Shown here: positions 56,240 to 64,000 of the stretch, piece after piece | Position numbering within the stretch: position 1 is the first letter of the stretch | How the letters are laid out: every line of letters begins with the position of its first letter | Source: Burkholderia sp. Ax-1724 | Lineage (GTDB): Bacteria > Pseudomonadota > Gammaproteobacteria > Burkholderiales > Burkholderiaceae | Assembly (NCBI RefSeq): GCF_011752995.1 | Contig: NZ_VWWL01000001.1 | Location: 186,001-250,000 of the forward strand | Length of the DNA stretch: 64,000 bases | Direction: 5' to 3' | Made by a program: the position numbers and the translations under genes | Notes under the pieces: model-generated | What the model saw: only the letters and a program-made list of their open reading frames with translations | Database searches by the model: none | What the model was told of the DNA's origin: nothing

Positions 56240-57166
56240 ATGAGCGCACAGGATGCGAAGCGCACGATTCTCGTCACGGGCGTGAACGGCCAGGTCGGCT
56301 ACGAACTCGCGCGCACGCTGCAGGGCCTCGGCAACGTGGTGGCAGTCGACCGCTCGCGGCTCGATCTGTCGAACCTCGATCAGATCCGCGCGGTGGTGCG
56401 CGAGGTACGTCCCGCGCTGATCGTCAACCCGGCGGCCTATACGGCGGTCGACAAGGCGGAGCAGGAAGCCGATCTCGCGATGCGCATCAACGGCGAGGCG
56501 CCGGGCGTGCTTGCCGAGGAAGCGAAAAAGCTCGGCGCGGCGCTGATCCACTATTCGACCGACTACGTGTTCAACGGCACGAAGCAAGGCGCCTACGTCG
56601 AGGACGATCCGACCGATCCGCAGAACGCCTACGGCCGCACCAAGCTCGCGGGCGAGCAGGCGATCGCGGCGACGGGCGTCGATCACCTCGTGCTGCGCAC
56701 GAGCTGGGTGTACGGCACGCGCGGCAAGAACTTTCTGCTGACGATGCTGCGGCTCGGCGCCGAGCGTCCCGAACTGAAGGTCGTCGCCGACCAGTTCGGC
56801 GCGCCCACTTGGTGCAACACGATCGCGACGCTGACCGCGCATCTGTGCGCGCAGGCCTTCGCCGCCGAACACGGCGCGACATGGTGGCACGAGCGCTCGG
56901 GCATCTATCACCTGTGCGCGGGCGATTCGACTTCGTGGCACGGCTTCGCGTCGGCGATCTTCGAGCTCGCAGGCCTGCCGAACCGGCCGAACACCCTGCC
57001 GATTCCCGCCGCGGATTACCCCACGCCGGCGCAGCGTCCAGCCAATTCCATAATGTCGAACGAGAAGCTGGCGCGCGTGTTCGGGCTTGCCGCGCCGCAT
57101 TGGCGCGACGCGTTGCGCCTGTGTCTGACGGACGGTTTTCCGAAGTCGCCCGCGGCCTGTTCCTGA
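56240..57166 (+). CDS. rmlD: dTDP-4-dehydrorhamnose reductase
   Basis: A 308-residue reductase finishing dTDP-L-rhamnose. It shows ILVTGVNGQVGYELARTL, NPAAYTAVDKAEQE, HYSTDYVFNGTKQGAY and the Tyr-X3-Lys pair YGRTK. The start MSAQDAKR puts the nucleotide motif at residue 13. It is the last gene of rmlBACD; a gap of 332 bases follows before manC. Confidence 0.97.
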   Translation: MSAQDAKRTILVTGVNGQVGYELARTLQGLGNVVAVDRSRLDLSNLDQIRAVVREVRPALIVNPAAYTAVDKAEQEADLAMRINGEAPGVLAEEAKKLGAALIHYSTDYVFNGTKQGAYVEDDPTDPQNAYGRTKLAGEQAIAATGVDHLVLRTSWVYGTRGKNFLLTMLRLGAERPELKVVADQFGAPTWCNTIATLTAHLCAQAFAAEHGATWWHERSGIYHLCAGDSTSWHGFASAIFELAGLPNRPNTLPIPAADYPTPAQRPANSIMSNEKLARVFGLAAPHWRDALRLCLTDGFPKSPAACS

Positions 57167-57498
57167 GGCTGTTTTTGCGGCAGCCCGCGCGTGCTCTCAT
57201 GGCGCCCAGACGGTACACGGACGCATCGGGAGACGCAGCGCGCTGCCCGTCCGCGCACGGCTTCCCCGAACTAACGAAGCCTGACAGTGGTGAAAGGGGG
57301 CGGCGGTAGAATGTCGCGATACGAACGTGCCACCGGGCGCTTCTCCGGTGCGGCGCATGATAGCGGCGCCGCGCGGGCAAAGCGCACGCAGGGTGGCGCA
57401 ATTCGTGCTGGACGTGCCGAATGGATCGTGCCGATGAATTCGCCTCAGTGCGCCGCCGTCGCGCGGTCACGTAATAAGTACGAAATCGAGAGGAAGCT
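57167..57498. other. Intergenic region between rmlD and manC
   Basis: About 330 bases with no supported gene; a 71-codon open frame across it lacks protein character. It may carry a separate promoter for the manC-wzm-wzt genes. The manC ribosome site AGAGGAAG is at its right end. Confidence 0.45.
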
Positions 57499-58914
57499 GT
57501 GAGTTTGTTACCGATCATTCTGTGCGGCGGAGCGGGATCGCGGCTTTGGCCGGTGTCCCGCGAATTGCATCCGAAGCCGTTCATCCGTCTCGCGGACGGC
57601 GAAAGCCTGCTGCAGAAAGCCTTTCTGCGCGCGGTGGCGCTGCCCGGCGTGCAGGAAGTGCTGACGGTGACGAACCGCGAGCTGTTCTTCAAGACCGAAG
57701 ACGATTTCCGCGAGGTCAACGAGAAGGGCGTGGCGACCTCGTTCATTCTCGAACCGTTCGGCCGCAATACGGCCGCGGCGGTCGCCACGGCGGCTTTGCA
57801 TACCGCGAAGGCGCACGGCGAAGACACGGTGATGCTGATACTCGCCGCCGATCATCTGATCGCCGATCAGGCCGCGTTTGCGGCGGCGGTCGAGCGGGCG
57901 CGCACGCTCGCGCAGGCCGGCAAGGTCGTGACCTTCGGCATGCATCCGGAGACGCCCGAAACCGGCTACGGCTATATCGAAGCCGATGGCGAGCGGGTCG
58001 TGCGCTTCGTCGAGAAGCCGTCGCTCGACAAGGCCCGCGAATATCTCGCCTCGGGCAAGTTCGTGTGGAACTCGGGCATGTTCTGCTTCACCGCGGGCAC
58101 GATCCTGAAGGAAATGCGCGAGCATTGTCCGGACATTCTCGATGCCGCGGCCGCGTGCATGGAGAAGTCGCCCTCGGCCGAGGGCGCGACCGGCGCGCAG
58201 GTGCGGCTCGAACCGGGCAGTTTCGGCGCGGTGCCGGAGTTGTCGATCGACTACGCGGTGATGGAGAAGTGTGCGCACGCGGCGGTCGTGCGTTGCGACA
58301 TCGGCTGGACCGACGTCGGTTCGTGGACCGCGCTGTCCGACCTGTCGCCGGCCGACGCGAGCGGCAACCGCGTCGAAGGCGAGGCGCTGCTCGTCGACGT
58401 GAAGAACTCGTATCTGCGCAGCGGCGGCCGTCTGATCGGCGCGGTCGGCATCGACAATCTGATCGTGATCGACACGCCCGACGCGCTGCTCGTCGCGAAC
58501 AAGGCGCGCGCGCAGGACGTGAAGCAGATTTTCGCGGAACTGAAGTTGCGCGGCCACGAGACGTACAAGGTGCATCGCACCGTGCATCGGCCGTGGGGCA
58601 CGTACTCGGTGCTCGAAGAGGGGCCGCGCTTCAAGATCAAGCGCATCGAGGTGAAGCCGGGCGCGAGCCTGAGCCTGCAGATGCATCATCACCGCAACGA
58701 GCATTGGGTCGTGGTGAGCGGCATGGCGAAGGTCGTCAACGGCGAGCAGGAATTTTTCGTGTCGACCAACGAGTCGACCTACATCCCGGCCGGTCACAAG
58801 CACCGCCTCGAAAATCCGGGCGTCGTCGAGCTCGTGATGATCGAAGTGCAAAGCGGCGAATATCTCGGCGAAGACGATATCGTCCGCTTCGAGGACATTT
58901 ACGGACGTACTTGA
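57499..58914 (+). CDS. manC: Mannose-1-phosphate guanylyltransferase / mannose-6-phosphate isomerase (O-antigen copy)
   Basis: A 471-residue bifunctional GDP-mannose enzyme, starting at GTG with AGAGGAAG upstream. The N-terminal half has ILCGGAGSRLWPVSRELHPKPF, ILAADHLI and FVEKP. The C-terminal cupin half has MHHHRNEHWVVVSG and YIPAGHKHRLENPG. It is a shorter and cleaner copy of the protein at 15173, without that protein's insertion. GDP-mannose here probably serves the D-rhamnose or mannose units of the O-antigen. It abuts wzm (one base between the stop and the next start). Confidence 0.96.
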   Translation: MSLLPIILCGGAGSRLWPVSRELHPKPFIRLADGESLLQKAFLRAVALPGVQEVLTVTNRELFFKTEDDFREVNEKGVATSFILEPFGRNTAAAVATAALHTAKAHGEDTVMLILAADHLIADQAAFAAAVERARTLAQAGKVVTFGMHPETPETGYGYIEADGERVVRFVEKPSLDKAREYLASGKFVWNSGMFCFTAGTILKEMREHCPDILDAAAACMEKSPSAEGATGAQVRLEPGSFGAVPELSIDYAVMEKCAHAAVVRCDIGWTDVGSWTALSDLSPADASGNRVEGEALLVDVKNSYLRSGGRLIGAVGIDNLIVIDTPDALLVANKARAQDVKQIFAELKLRGHETYKVHRTVHRPWGTYSVLEEGPRFKIKRIEVKPGASLSLQMHHHRNEHWVVVSGMAKVVNGEQEFFVSTNESTYIPAGHKHRLENPGVVELVMIEVQSGEYLGEDDIVRFEDIYGRT

Positions 58915-58915
58915 G

Positions 58916-59734
58916 ATGGATATCAGTTTTACCAACGACTCCGAAGACCTGACGCGCCACAACGAGCGCGACGATCTGTTTATCGGCATGAAGGCGCTGC
59001 GCGTGTGGGGCACGCTCGGCTGGCACGACATCCGCCAGCGTTATCGCCGCTCGGTGCTCGGGCCGTTCTGGTTCACGCTCAGCACGATCATCATGGTGGT
59101 CGTGCTCGGCGCGCTGTACTCGACGCTGCTGCACCAGGAAATCGCGAACTACCTGCCGTATCTCGCGGTCGGGCTCGTCGTGTGGGCGTACCTGGCGTCG
59201 GTCGCCAACGAGGGCTGCCTCGCCTTCATCGGCTCCGCCTATCTGATCAAGCAGATCAGGCTGCCGCTCACCGTGCATGTGTGCCGCATCGCGTGGCGCA
59301 ACTTCGTGATCCTGCTGCATAGCCTGCCGGTGGTGGTCGTGCTGCTGATTGTGTTCGGCCACTGGCCGGGCTGGGAAATCGCGCTGGTGCCGTTCGCGCT
59401 CGTGATCCTGCTGCTGCACGGCGTGTGGCTCGGCGTCACGCTCGGCGTGCTGTGCGCGCGCTTTCGCGACATTCCGCCGATCGTCACGAACCTGATCCAG
59501 GTCGTGTTCTTCTTCACGCCCGTCATGTGGTCGCCGGAAATTCTCAAGGACCGCGCGTGGGTCGCCGAATACAACCCGCTCTATCACCTGATCGAAACCG
59601 TGCGCGCGCCGCTCACCGGCCGCCCGACCCATTGGGAGTCGTGGGCCTGGTCGATCGGTCTCCTGATCGTCGGCTTTGCGTTCGCGCAGATCCTGATGAA
59701 GCGTTTCCGTAATCGCGTTCCTTACTGGCTTTGA
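58916..59734 (+). CDS. wzm: O-antigen ABC exporter permease
   Basis: A 272-residue inner-membrane protein of the ABC-2 permease family with about six hydrophobic segments. RYRRSVLGPFWFTLSTIIMVV near residue 40 is the family motif, and VFFFTPVMWSPEILKDR lies in the fourth segment. It moves complete undecaprenyl-linked polysaccharide across the inner membrane with Wzt. It starts one base after manC and is followed by wzt four bases later. Confidence 0.95.
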   Translation: MDISFTNDSEDLTRHNERDDLFIGMKALRVWGTLGWHDIRQRYRRSVLGPFWFTLSTIIMVVVLGALYSTLLHQEIANYLPYLAVGLVVWAYLASVANEGCLAFIGSAYLIKQIRLPLTVHVCRIAWRNFVILLHSLPVVVVLLIVFGHWPGWEIALVPFALVILLLHGVWLGVTLGVLCARFRDIPPIVTNLIQVVFFFTPVMWSPEILKDRAWVAEYNPLYHLIETVRAPLTGRPTHWESWAWSIGLLIVGFAFAQILMKRFRNRVPYWL

Positions 59735-59738
59735 TATT

Positions 59739-60515
59739 GTGAGTTCCTCATCGATTGTCGCTCGTAACATCTCCGTCGAATTTCCGATTTACGAGAACTC
59801 GCATCGTTCGCTGAAAAAGGCGGTGCTCAATCTGACGACGGGCGGCCGGATCGGCCAGGACGCGGGTCGCCATGCGATCGTCCGCGCGATCGACGACCTC
59901 AGCTTCACGTTCGGCGAAGGCGAGCGCATCGGCCTGATCGGCCATAACGGCTCGGGCAAGACGACGCTGCTGCGCACGCTGTCGGGTGTCTATGCGCCGG
60001 TGCGCGGCGAGCTGAAGGTGCAGGGCAAGATCGCCTCGCTGCTCGACGTGTCGATGGGCCTCGACCCCGACGCGACCGGCTTCGAAAACATCTATCTGCG
60101 CGGCATTCTCGACGGGCTGAAGCCCGCGCGCATCCGCAGCAAGATCGACGAGATCGCCGACTTCAGCGAACTCGGCGACTACCTGAATCTGCCGGTGCGC
60201 ACCTATTCGAGCGGGATGATGCTGCGCCTCGCGTTCGCGATCTCGACGAGCGTCGAAGCCGACATCCTCATCATGGACGAATGGCTTAGCGTCGGCGACG
60301 CCGAATTCAGCGTGAAGGCGGCCGAGCGGCTGGAAAGCCTCGTCGGCAAGGCGGCGCTGCTGGTGGTGGCGTCGCATGATCCGAAGCTCGTCGCGCGCGT
60401 GTGCAACCGCAAGATCTCGATGGAGCACGGCAAGATGATCGCCGACGAAGCCGTGCTGCCGCCGGAAGAAACCGACGAGCCGCCCGTCAGCCACACCGCG
60501 CAGTTGCCGCACTGA
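59739..60515 (+). CDS. wzt: O-antigen ABC exporter ATPase, short form
   Basis: A 258-residue ATPase starting at GTG. It shows Walker A GHNGSGKTT, the signature segment YSSGMMLRLAFA and Walker B ADILIMDEWL. The protein ends about 15 residues after the nucleotide-binding domain, so it lacks the carbohydrate-binding C-terminal domain of the E. coli O9a type that reads the chain end. Export should then not depend on a terminal cap, as in the K. pneumoniae O2a type. Confidence 0.93.
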   Translation: MSSSSIVARNISVEFPIYENSHRSLKKAVLNLTTGGRIGQDAGRHAIVRAIDDLSFTFGEGERIGLIGHNGSGKTTLLRTLSGVYAPVRGELKVQGKIASLLDVSMGLDPDATGFENIYLRGILDGLKPARIRSKIDEIADFSELGDYLNLPVRTYSSGMMLRLAFAISTSVEADILIMDEWLSVGDAEFSVKAAERLESLVGKAALLVVASHDPKLVARVCNRKISMEHGKMIADEAVLPPEETDEPPVSHTAQLPH

Positions 60516-60772
60516 GCGTGCGCGGGCGGCCGTCGCGCCGCGCGTGCATGACCGTCGGGCGTCGCGACGTGAGCCGCATTGGCGCGGCGTAATGCCTGGC
60601 GTAGTGTGGCCGGCCTGTCGCGGCGTGGCGCGGTACCGTGCATGGCGCACGGCGCGCCGTCGAGCGTGACGACACCGCGAGACACCGCGACCCGGCGGCG
60701 CAATCATCCGGACGCGCGGTTCAGTAACACCGCTCGGGGCTCGTCCCCGAGGCGCAACAAGGTTCGAATTTC

Positions 60773-62155
60773 ATGCGAGCTAATCACCCATTCCTGCGCT
60801 ACTCCGAATCCCTGCTCGTGCGTCAGCCGTTTCGCACGTTGAAGGGTTTTGCGGGCGGCTATATCGCCTATCCGATTGCCGAGAGCGCCGAAAAACGCAG
60901 CGTGCGGCCGAAAATCCGCGAACTGCGCGAGCACTACACGCTGCCGATGCCGCATCGCCGCCGCATCGCGCTCGAACGGCTCGCCAACATGCTCGAATTC
61001 GCCGGCGCGAAGGTGCCTTACTACCGCGATCTGTTTCTTGCGAGGCAGTTCGAGCCGGCCAGGGTCAAGGACGACCCGCGCTATCTGGAAGAGCTGCCGT
61101 ACCTGACCAAGGACATCATCCGCGAGCAGGGGCCGCGTCTGCTGTCGGGGCCGCTCGTGGCGGGCCAGCACCATGCCTGCAAGACCGGCGGCTCGACCGG
61201 GCTTTCGACGACGATCTACTACGACCAGCAAGGCGCCGATTATTCGTCGGCGGTCACGAACTATTGCCGCGAGCGGATCGGCAAGCTGCGCCATCGCTCG
61301 GAGCTGCACTTCGCATGCCGTTTCCCCGATCAGGCCGTGCCCGAGTGGCCGTCGCGCGAAGACTTCAAATGCTTCGCGATGAATCGCAGCAACATCTTCT
61401 TCGACCGCATCGACGACCAGGGCCTCGAGGAAATGTGGCGCACGCTCAAGCGCCGCCGGCCGTATCTCGCGCACTCGCATCCCTCGACGATGTACGCGCT
61501 CGCCTGCTACGTGCAGCGCAAGTACGGCGGCGGCAAGGCGTTCCAGGTGTTCGAATCGAGCGGCGAGCTGCTCGAACCGCAGGCGCGCGAGATGATCGCG
61601 AAGGCGCTGCGCTGCCGCGTGATCGACCGCTACGGTCTCGCCGAACTCGGCGTGATGGCCTACGAACTCGACGGTCATGAAGGCGGCTTCCAGATTCTCG
61701 AATCGGAAGGCTGGCCGGAAAGCCGCGTCGCGCCCGATAACCCCGACGGCGCGCACGAACTCGTGTTCACGGGTTTTCGCAACCGGCTGATGCCGCTGAT
61801 CCGCTACACGACCGGCGACCTCGCGCGCGTGCAGGAAACGGAAAAGGGCTTCTTCCTGACCGACGTGGTCGGCCGGATTCACGACGTCGTGCCGATCAAC
61901 GGCGTCGCGCATCCGACGCACCATATCCAGGACATGCTCGATCACCGCGTCGGCGGGATTCAGGAATTCCAGATCGACTTGCGCACGACGCCGCCCACGT
62001 TGCGCATCGTGCTCGAACCGCATGCGAACGCGGAAGAAACGACCGCGAAGCTGCGCCACTTCTGGCAGGACGCGTTCACGATCGCCTACGTCGGTCACGA
62101 CGACTTCGTGCGCGTGGGCAGCCGCGCCAAATTCCGTCACGTGGTGGGCGCATGA
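60773..62155 (+). CDS. CapK/PaaK-like adenylate-forming enzyme
   Basis: A 460-residue protein of the phenylacetate-CoA ligase / CapK group. The nucleotide-binding region is KTGGSTGLSTTIYYDQQGAD, followed by FQVFESSGELLEPQAREMI and DRYGLAELGVMAYE, the family's conserved core. LIRYTTGDLARVQE lies near the C-terminus. CapK proteins occur in capsule and O-antigen loci, where they may activate or transfer acyl groups; the exact substrate is unknown. It overlaps the next gene by four bases (ATGA). Confidence 0.85.
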   Translation: MRANHPFLRYSESLLVRQPFRTLKGFAGGYIAYPIAESAEKRSVRPKIRELREHYTLPMPHRRRIALERLANMLEFAGAKVPYYRDLFLARQFEPARVKDDPRYLEELPYLTKDIIREQGPRLLSGPLVAGQHHACKTGGSTGLSTTIYYDQQGADYSSAVTNYCRERIGKLRHRSELHFACRFPDQAVPEWPSREDFKCFAMNRSNIFFDRIDDQGLEEMWRTLKRRRPYLAHSHPSTMYALACYVQRKYGGGKAFQVFESSGELLEPQAREMIAKALRCRVIDRYGLAELGVMAYELDGHEGGFQILESEGWPESRVAPDNPDGAHELVFTGFRNRLMPLIRYTTGDLARVQETEKGFFLTDVVGRIHDVVPINGVAHPTHHIQDMLDHRVGGIQEFQIDLRTTPPTLRIVLEPHANAEETTAKLRHFWQDAFTIAYVGHDDFVRVGSRAKFRHVVGA

Positions 62156-63729
62156 TCGGCGTCGCGTGTCCCGAGGCGCGCGCCGAGGCCGGCCAGTATG
62201 TGCTGGCGGCGCTGCGGCGCTCGGTCAGCACGACCCAGGCGCAGGCGATCACGCGCAACGTGCTGCACGAGATCGCGCCCGACGTCGTGGTCGCCGTCGA
62301 CGCGCCCGATGCCTGGAGCGCCGACCTGATCGCTTATGTGAATGCGCGGCCGCGCAAGCTGATCGTGTTCGGCCATATGCCGATCGCGCTCGCGGACTAT
62401 CTGCGCTATCGGCCCGCGGCTTTGCCGTCCGGGCTCGGCGCGGCGAGCCGCAGTGCCTCGGCGCCGGCGGGCGAGTCGCGCGAAAGCGCGGCGGCGGTGC
62501 GCTATGGCGCGTTGGCACAAACACTCGGCGGCGCGCAGTGGCATCGCCCGTTCGAACGCTTCGACTTCACTGACGAGTGGAACAACCTCGGCTACGGCGC
62601 GATTCGCGCCGACGGCTCGATCTGGGCGCTCGCGGAAGCGCCTCAAGTGCCGGCCGAAGCGGAGCTGGCGTCGGTCGTCGTGAACGGCGAGCGGCAGTTC
62701 GCCTACGCGGCGTTGTGGGAGGCGGGTGCCTCGGCCGTGCTGTGGTTCAACCGGCCGGCCGGCCCGTGCGATTCGTTCGAATGGCGCCTCGTCGAGCAGT
62801 TCCTGTCGGGCTACCGGGCCGATGCGCTGCCGTGTCAGCCGGTGCTGAGCGAACTGCCGTGGGGCTATGACGCGGCAATCACGTCGCGGCTCGATTGCGA
62901 CGAGGACGTCGAATCGGCGCGTCCGTTGTGGCAGGCGTACCAGCGGCTCGGCGTGCCGTTCTCGCTCGCCGTGCATACGCAGAACCTGCAACGCGGCGGT
63001 CAGCACGAAATCCTGCGCGAACTGCTCGCCGACCGGCAGCAGGGCGCGGTGCTGTCGCATACGGCGACGCACTCGCCGAACTGGGGCGGCAGCTACGACA
63101 CCGCGCTCGCCGAAGGCGCGCAATCGGCCGAACTGCTCGAACGCGCGACCGGCGTGCCGGTGCGCTACGCGGTGTCGCCGTTTCACCAGTCGCCGCCGTA
63201 TGCGATGCGCGGCCTCGTCGACGCGGGCTACGCGGGCTGCGTCGGCGGCATCATCCGCAACGATCCCGAGTTTCTGACGGCGCGCGGCGGCGCGCTGGCC
63301 GGCTTGCCGGCGGGTTTCGTCGGCCATAGCCAGCAATGCATGCTGCACGGCGACTGCATGCGCAAGGACGGCGATCCGCTCGCGATCTTCAAGCAGGCCT
63401 TCGACATCGCCTACGCCACCCACACGCTGTTCGGCTACCTCGATCATCCGTTCTCCGAGCGCTACGCCTACGGCTGGTCCGACGAGGCCGCGCGCATCGA
63501 CGCGCACGAGCAGTTCATCGCCTATATGCGCGGCAAGGCGCAGCGGCCGCTGTTCCTGCACGAGGAAGACGCGCTCGACTTCCTGCGCTTCAGGTCGCTC
63601 ACGCACATCATCGAAGAGGACGGCGCGTTTCGCGTCGTGACGCCGTCCACGCACACGCTGCCCCTGACGCTCGGCGTCGAGTTCAAGGGCACTCACCAGC
63701 AGGTCAAGGCGGGGAACGCATTGCAATGA
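62152..63729 (+). CDS. Polysaccharide deacetylase-like protein
   Basis: A 525-residue protein. The last 300 or so residues have a NodB-type layout: AITSRLDCDEDVE (catalytic Asp and metal-binding Asp) and SHTATHSPNWGG (the His-x3-His metal motif), then FHQSPPYAMRGL. This suggests removal of N- or O-acetyl groups from a sugar. The first 200 residues are not recognised. There is no signal peptide, so the enzyme would act in the cytoplasm on a nucleotide or lipid-linked sugar. It overlaps both neighbours by four bases, implying one operon. Confidence 0.72.
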   Translation: MIGVACPEARAEAGQYVLAALRRSVSTTQAQAITRNVLHEIAPDVVVAVDAPDAWSADLIAYVNARPRKLIVFGHMPIALADYLRYRPAALPSGLGAASRSASAPAGESRESAAAVRYGALAQTLGGAQWHRPFERFDFTDEWNNLGYGAIRADGSIWALAEAPQVPAEAELASVVVNGERQFAYAALWEAGASAVLWFNRPAGPCDSFEWRLVEQFLSGYRADALPCQPVLSELPWGYDAAITSRLDCDEDVESARPLWQAYQRLGVPFSLAVHTQNLQRGGQHEILRELLADRQQGAVLSHTATHSPNWGGSYDTALAEGAQSAELLERATGVPVRYAVSPFHQSPPYAMRGLVDAGYAGCVGGIIRNDPEFLTARGGALAGLPAGFVGHSQQCMLHGDCMRKDGDPLAIFKQAFDIAYATHTLFGYLDHPFSERYAYGWSDEAARIDAHEQFIAYMRGKAQRPLFLHEEDALDFLRFRSLTHIIEEDGAFRVVTPSTHTLPLTLGVEFKGTHQQVKAGNALQ

Positions 63730-64000
63730 AAGTCATGGTCGTGATGGGCACCCGGCCCGAGGTCATCAAGCTCGCGCCGGTCGTGCGCGCGTTGCGCGGC
63801 GAGTTCGAAACGATCGTCTGCGCGAGCGGACAGCATAAGGACATGGCCGCGCAGGCGCTCGAATTCTTCGGCATCGAACCGGACATCACGCTCGATACGA
63901 TGAGCCCGGGGCAATCGCTGAACGCGTTGTCGTCGCGGCTCATTGCGGCGCTCGATCGCGCGCTCGACGAAACGCGCCCCGACTGGGTGATCGTGCAGGG
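63726..64000 (+). CDS. wecB: UDP-N-acetylglucosamine 2-epimerase, 5' part
   Basis: The first 91 codons of a gene that runs off the window. MKVMVVMGTRPEVIKLAPVV is the classical N-terminus of the non-hydrolysing UDP-GlcNAc 2-epimerases, and ASGQHKDMAAQALEFFGI fits the next part. The product would be UDP-ManNAc for the O-antigen. Its ATG overlaps the previous stop. Confidence 0.92.
   Translation, partial: MKVMVVMGTRPEVIKLAPVVRALRGEFETIVCASGQHKDMAAQALEFFGIEPDITLDTMSPGQSLNALSSRLIAALDRALDETRPDWVIVQ

Noticed and set aside
57287..57502. 71-codon open frame before the second manC
   Set aside because: It has no ribosome site or recognisable fold and overlaps the manC ribosome-binding site.

Overview
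The window is high-GC DNA from a beta-proteobacterium of the Burkholderiaceae, most likely Paraburkholderia or a close relative. The family assignment rests on protein resemblance and gene order seen by eye: a pyrR-pyrB-pyrC' block, a cepacian-like exopolysaccharide locus, apaH next to rmlBACD, and a YadA-type adhesin beside two-component genes. No database search was possible. No rRNA, tRNA, CRISPR array, insertion sequence or prophage gene was seen.

Layout. 0.4-5.1 kb: xanthine dehydrogenase operon xdhABC, with an unusually short XdhC, ending in a strong terminator that overlaps a convergent LysR regulator gene. 6.5-12.7 kb: metabolic and transport genes (DsbA/HCCA-isomerase-like protein, TAXI-type binding protein, BON-domain periplasmic protein, TauE/SafE and LysE permeases). 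13.1-13.2 kb: a 49-residue membrane protein. 14.1-23.0 kb: an exopolysaccharide locus with a GlxA/AraC-type regulator, manC, an undecaprenyl-phosphate sugar transferase, Wza, Wzc and gmd. 23.2-26.2 kb: three unusual membrane or exported proteins of unknown function.

26.4-37.7 kb is a surface-adhesion module: a hybrid histidine kinase with HisKA, HATPase, REC and Hpt parts, two paralogous LuxR-type response regulators in convergent orientation, and a 1663-residue trimeric autotransporter adhesin. Four upstream sites in this module share a 17-bp palindromic box (consensus TAGGACTGAGCCTATTA, similar to RcsB boxes) followed at a fixed distance by a -10-like hexamer. This looks like one regulon wiring the kinase's regulators and the adhesin together, and it is the most interesting signal found.

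38.0-40.1 kb: groES-groEL with a consensus-like promoter and a perfect CIRCE element. 40.2-42.1 kb: an APS kinase and a sulfotransferase, a probable PAPS-dependent sulfation pair. 42.4-43.9 kb: a divergent ThiD-like kinase and rubredoxin. 44.3-51.3 kb: an unassigned protein, YqgE, RuvX, PyrR, PyrB, a catalytically dead dihydroorotase homologue and a lysophospholipid acyltransferase. 51.4-64.0 kb: apaH, then a lipopolysaccharide O-antigen locus running off the right edge (rmd, rmlBACD, a second manC, the ABC exporter wzm-wzt, a CapK-like adenylate-forming enzyme, a deacetylase-like protein and the start of wecB).

The two polysaccharide loci are metabolically linked. gmd lies in the exopolysaccharide locus and rmd in the O-antigen locus; together with ManC they make GDP-D-rhamnose, while RmlABCD make dTDP-L-rhamnose.
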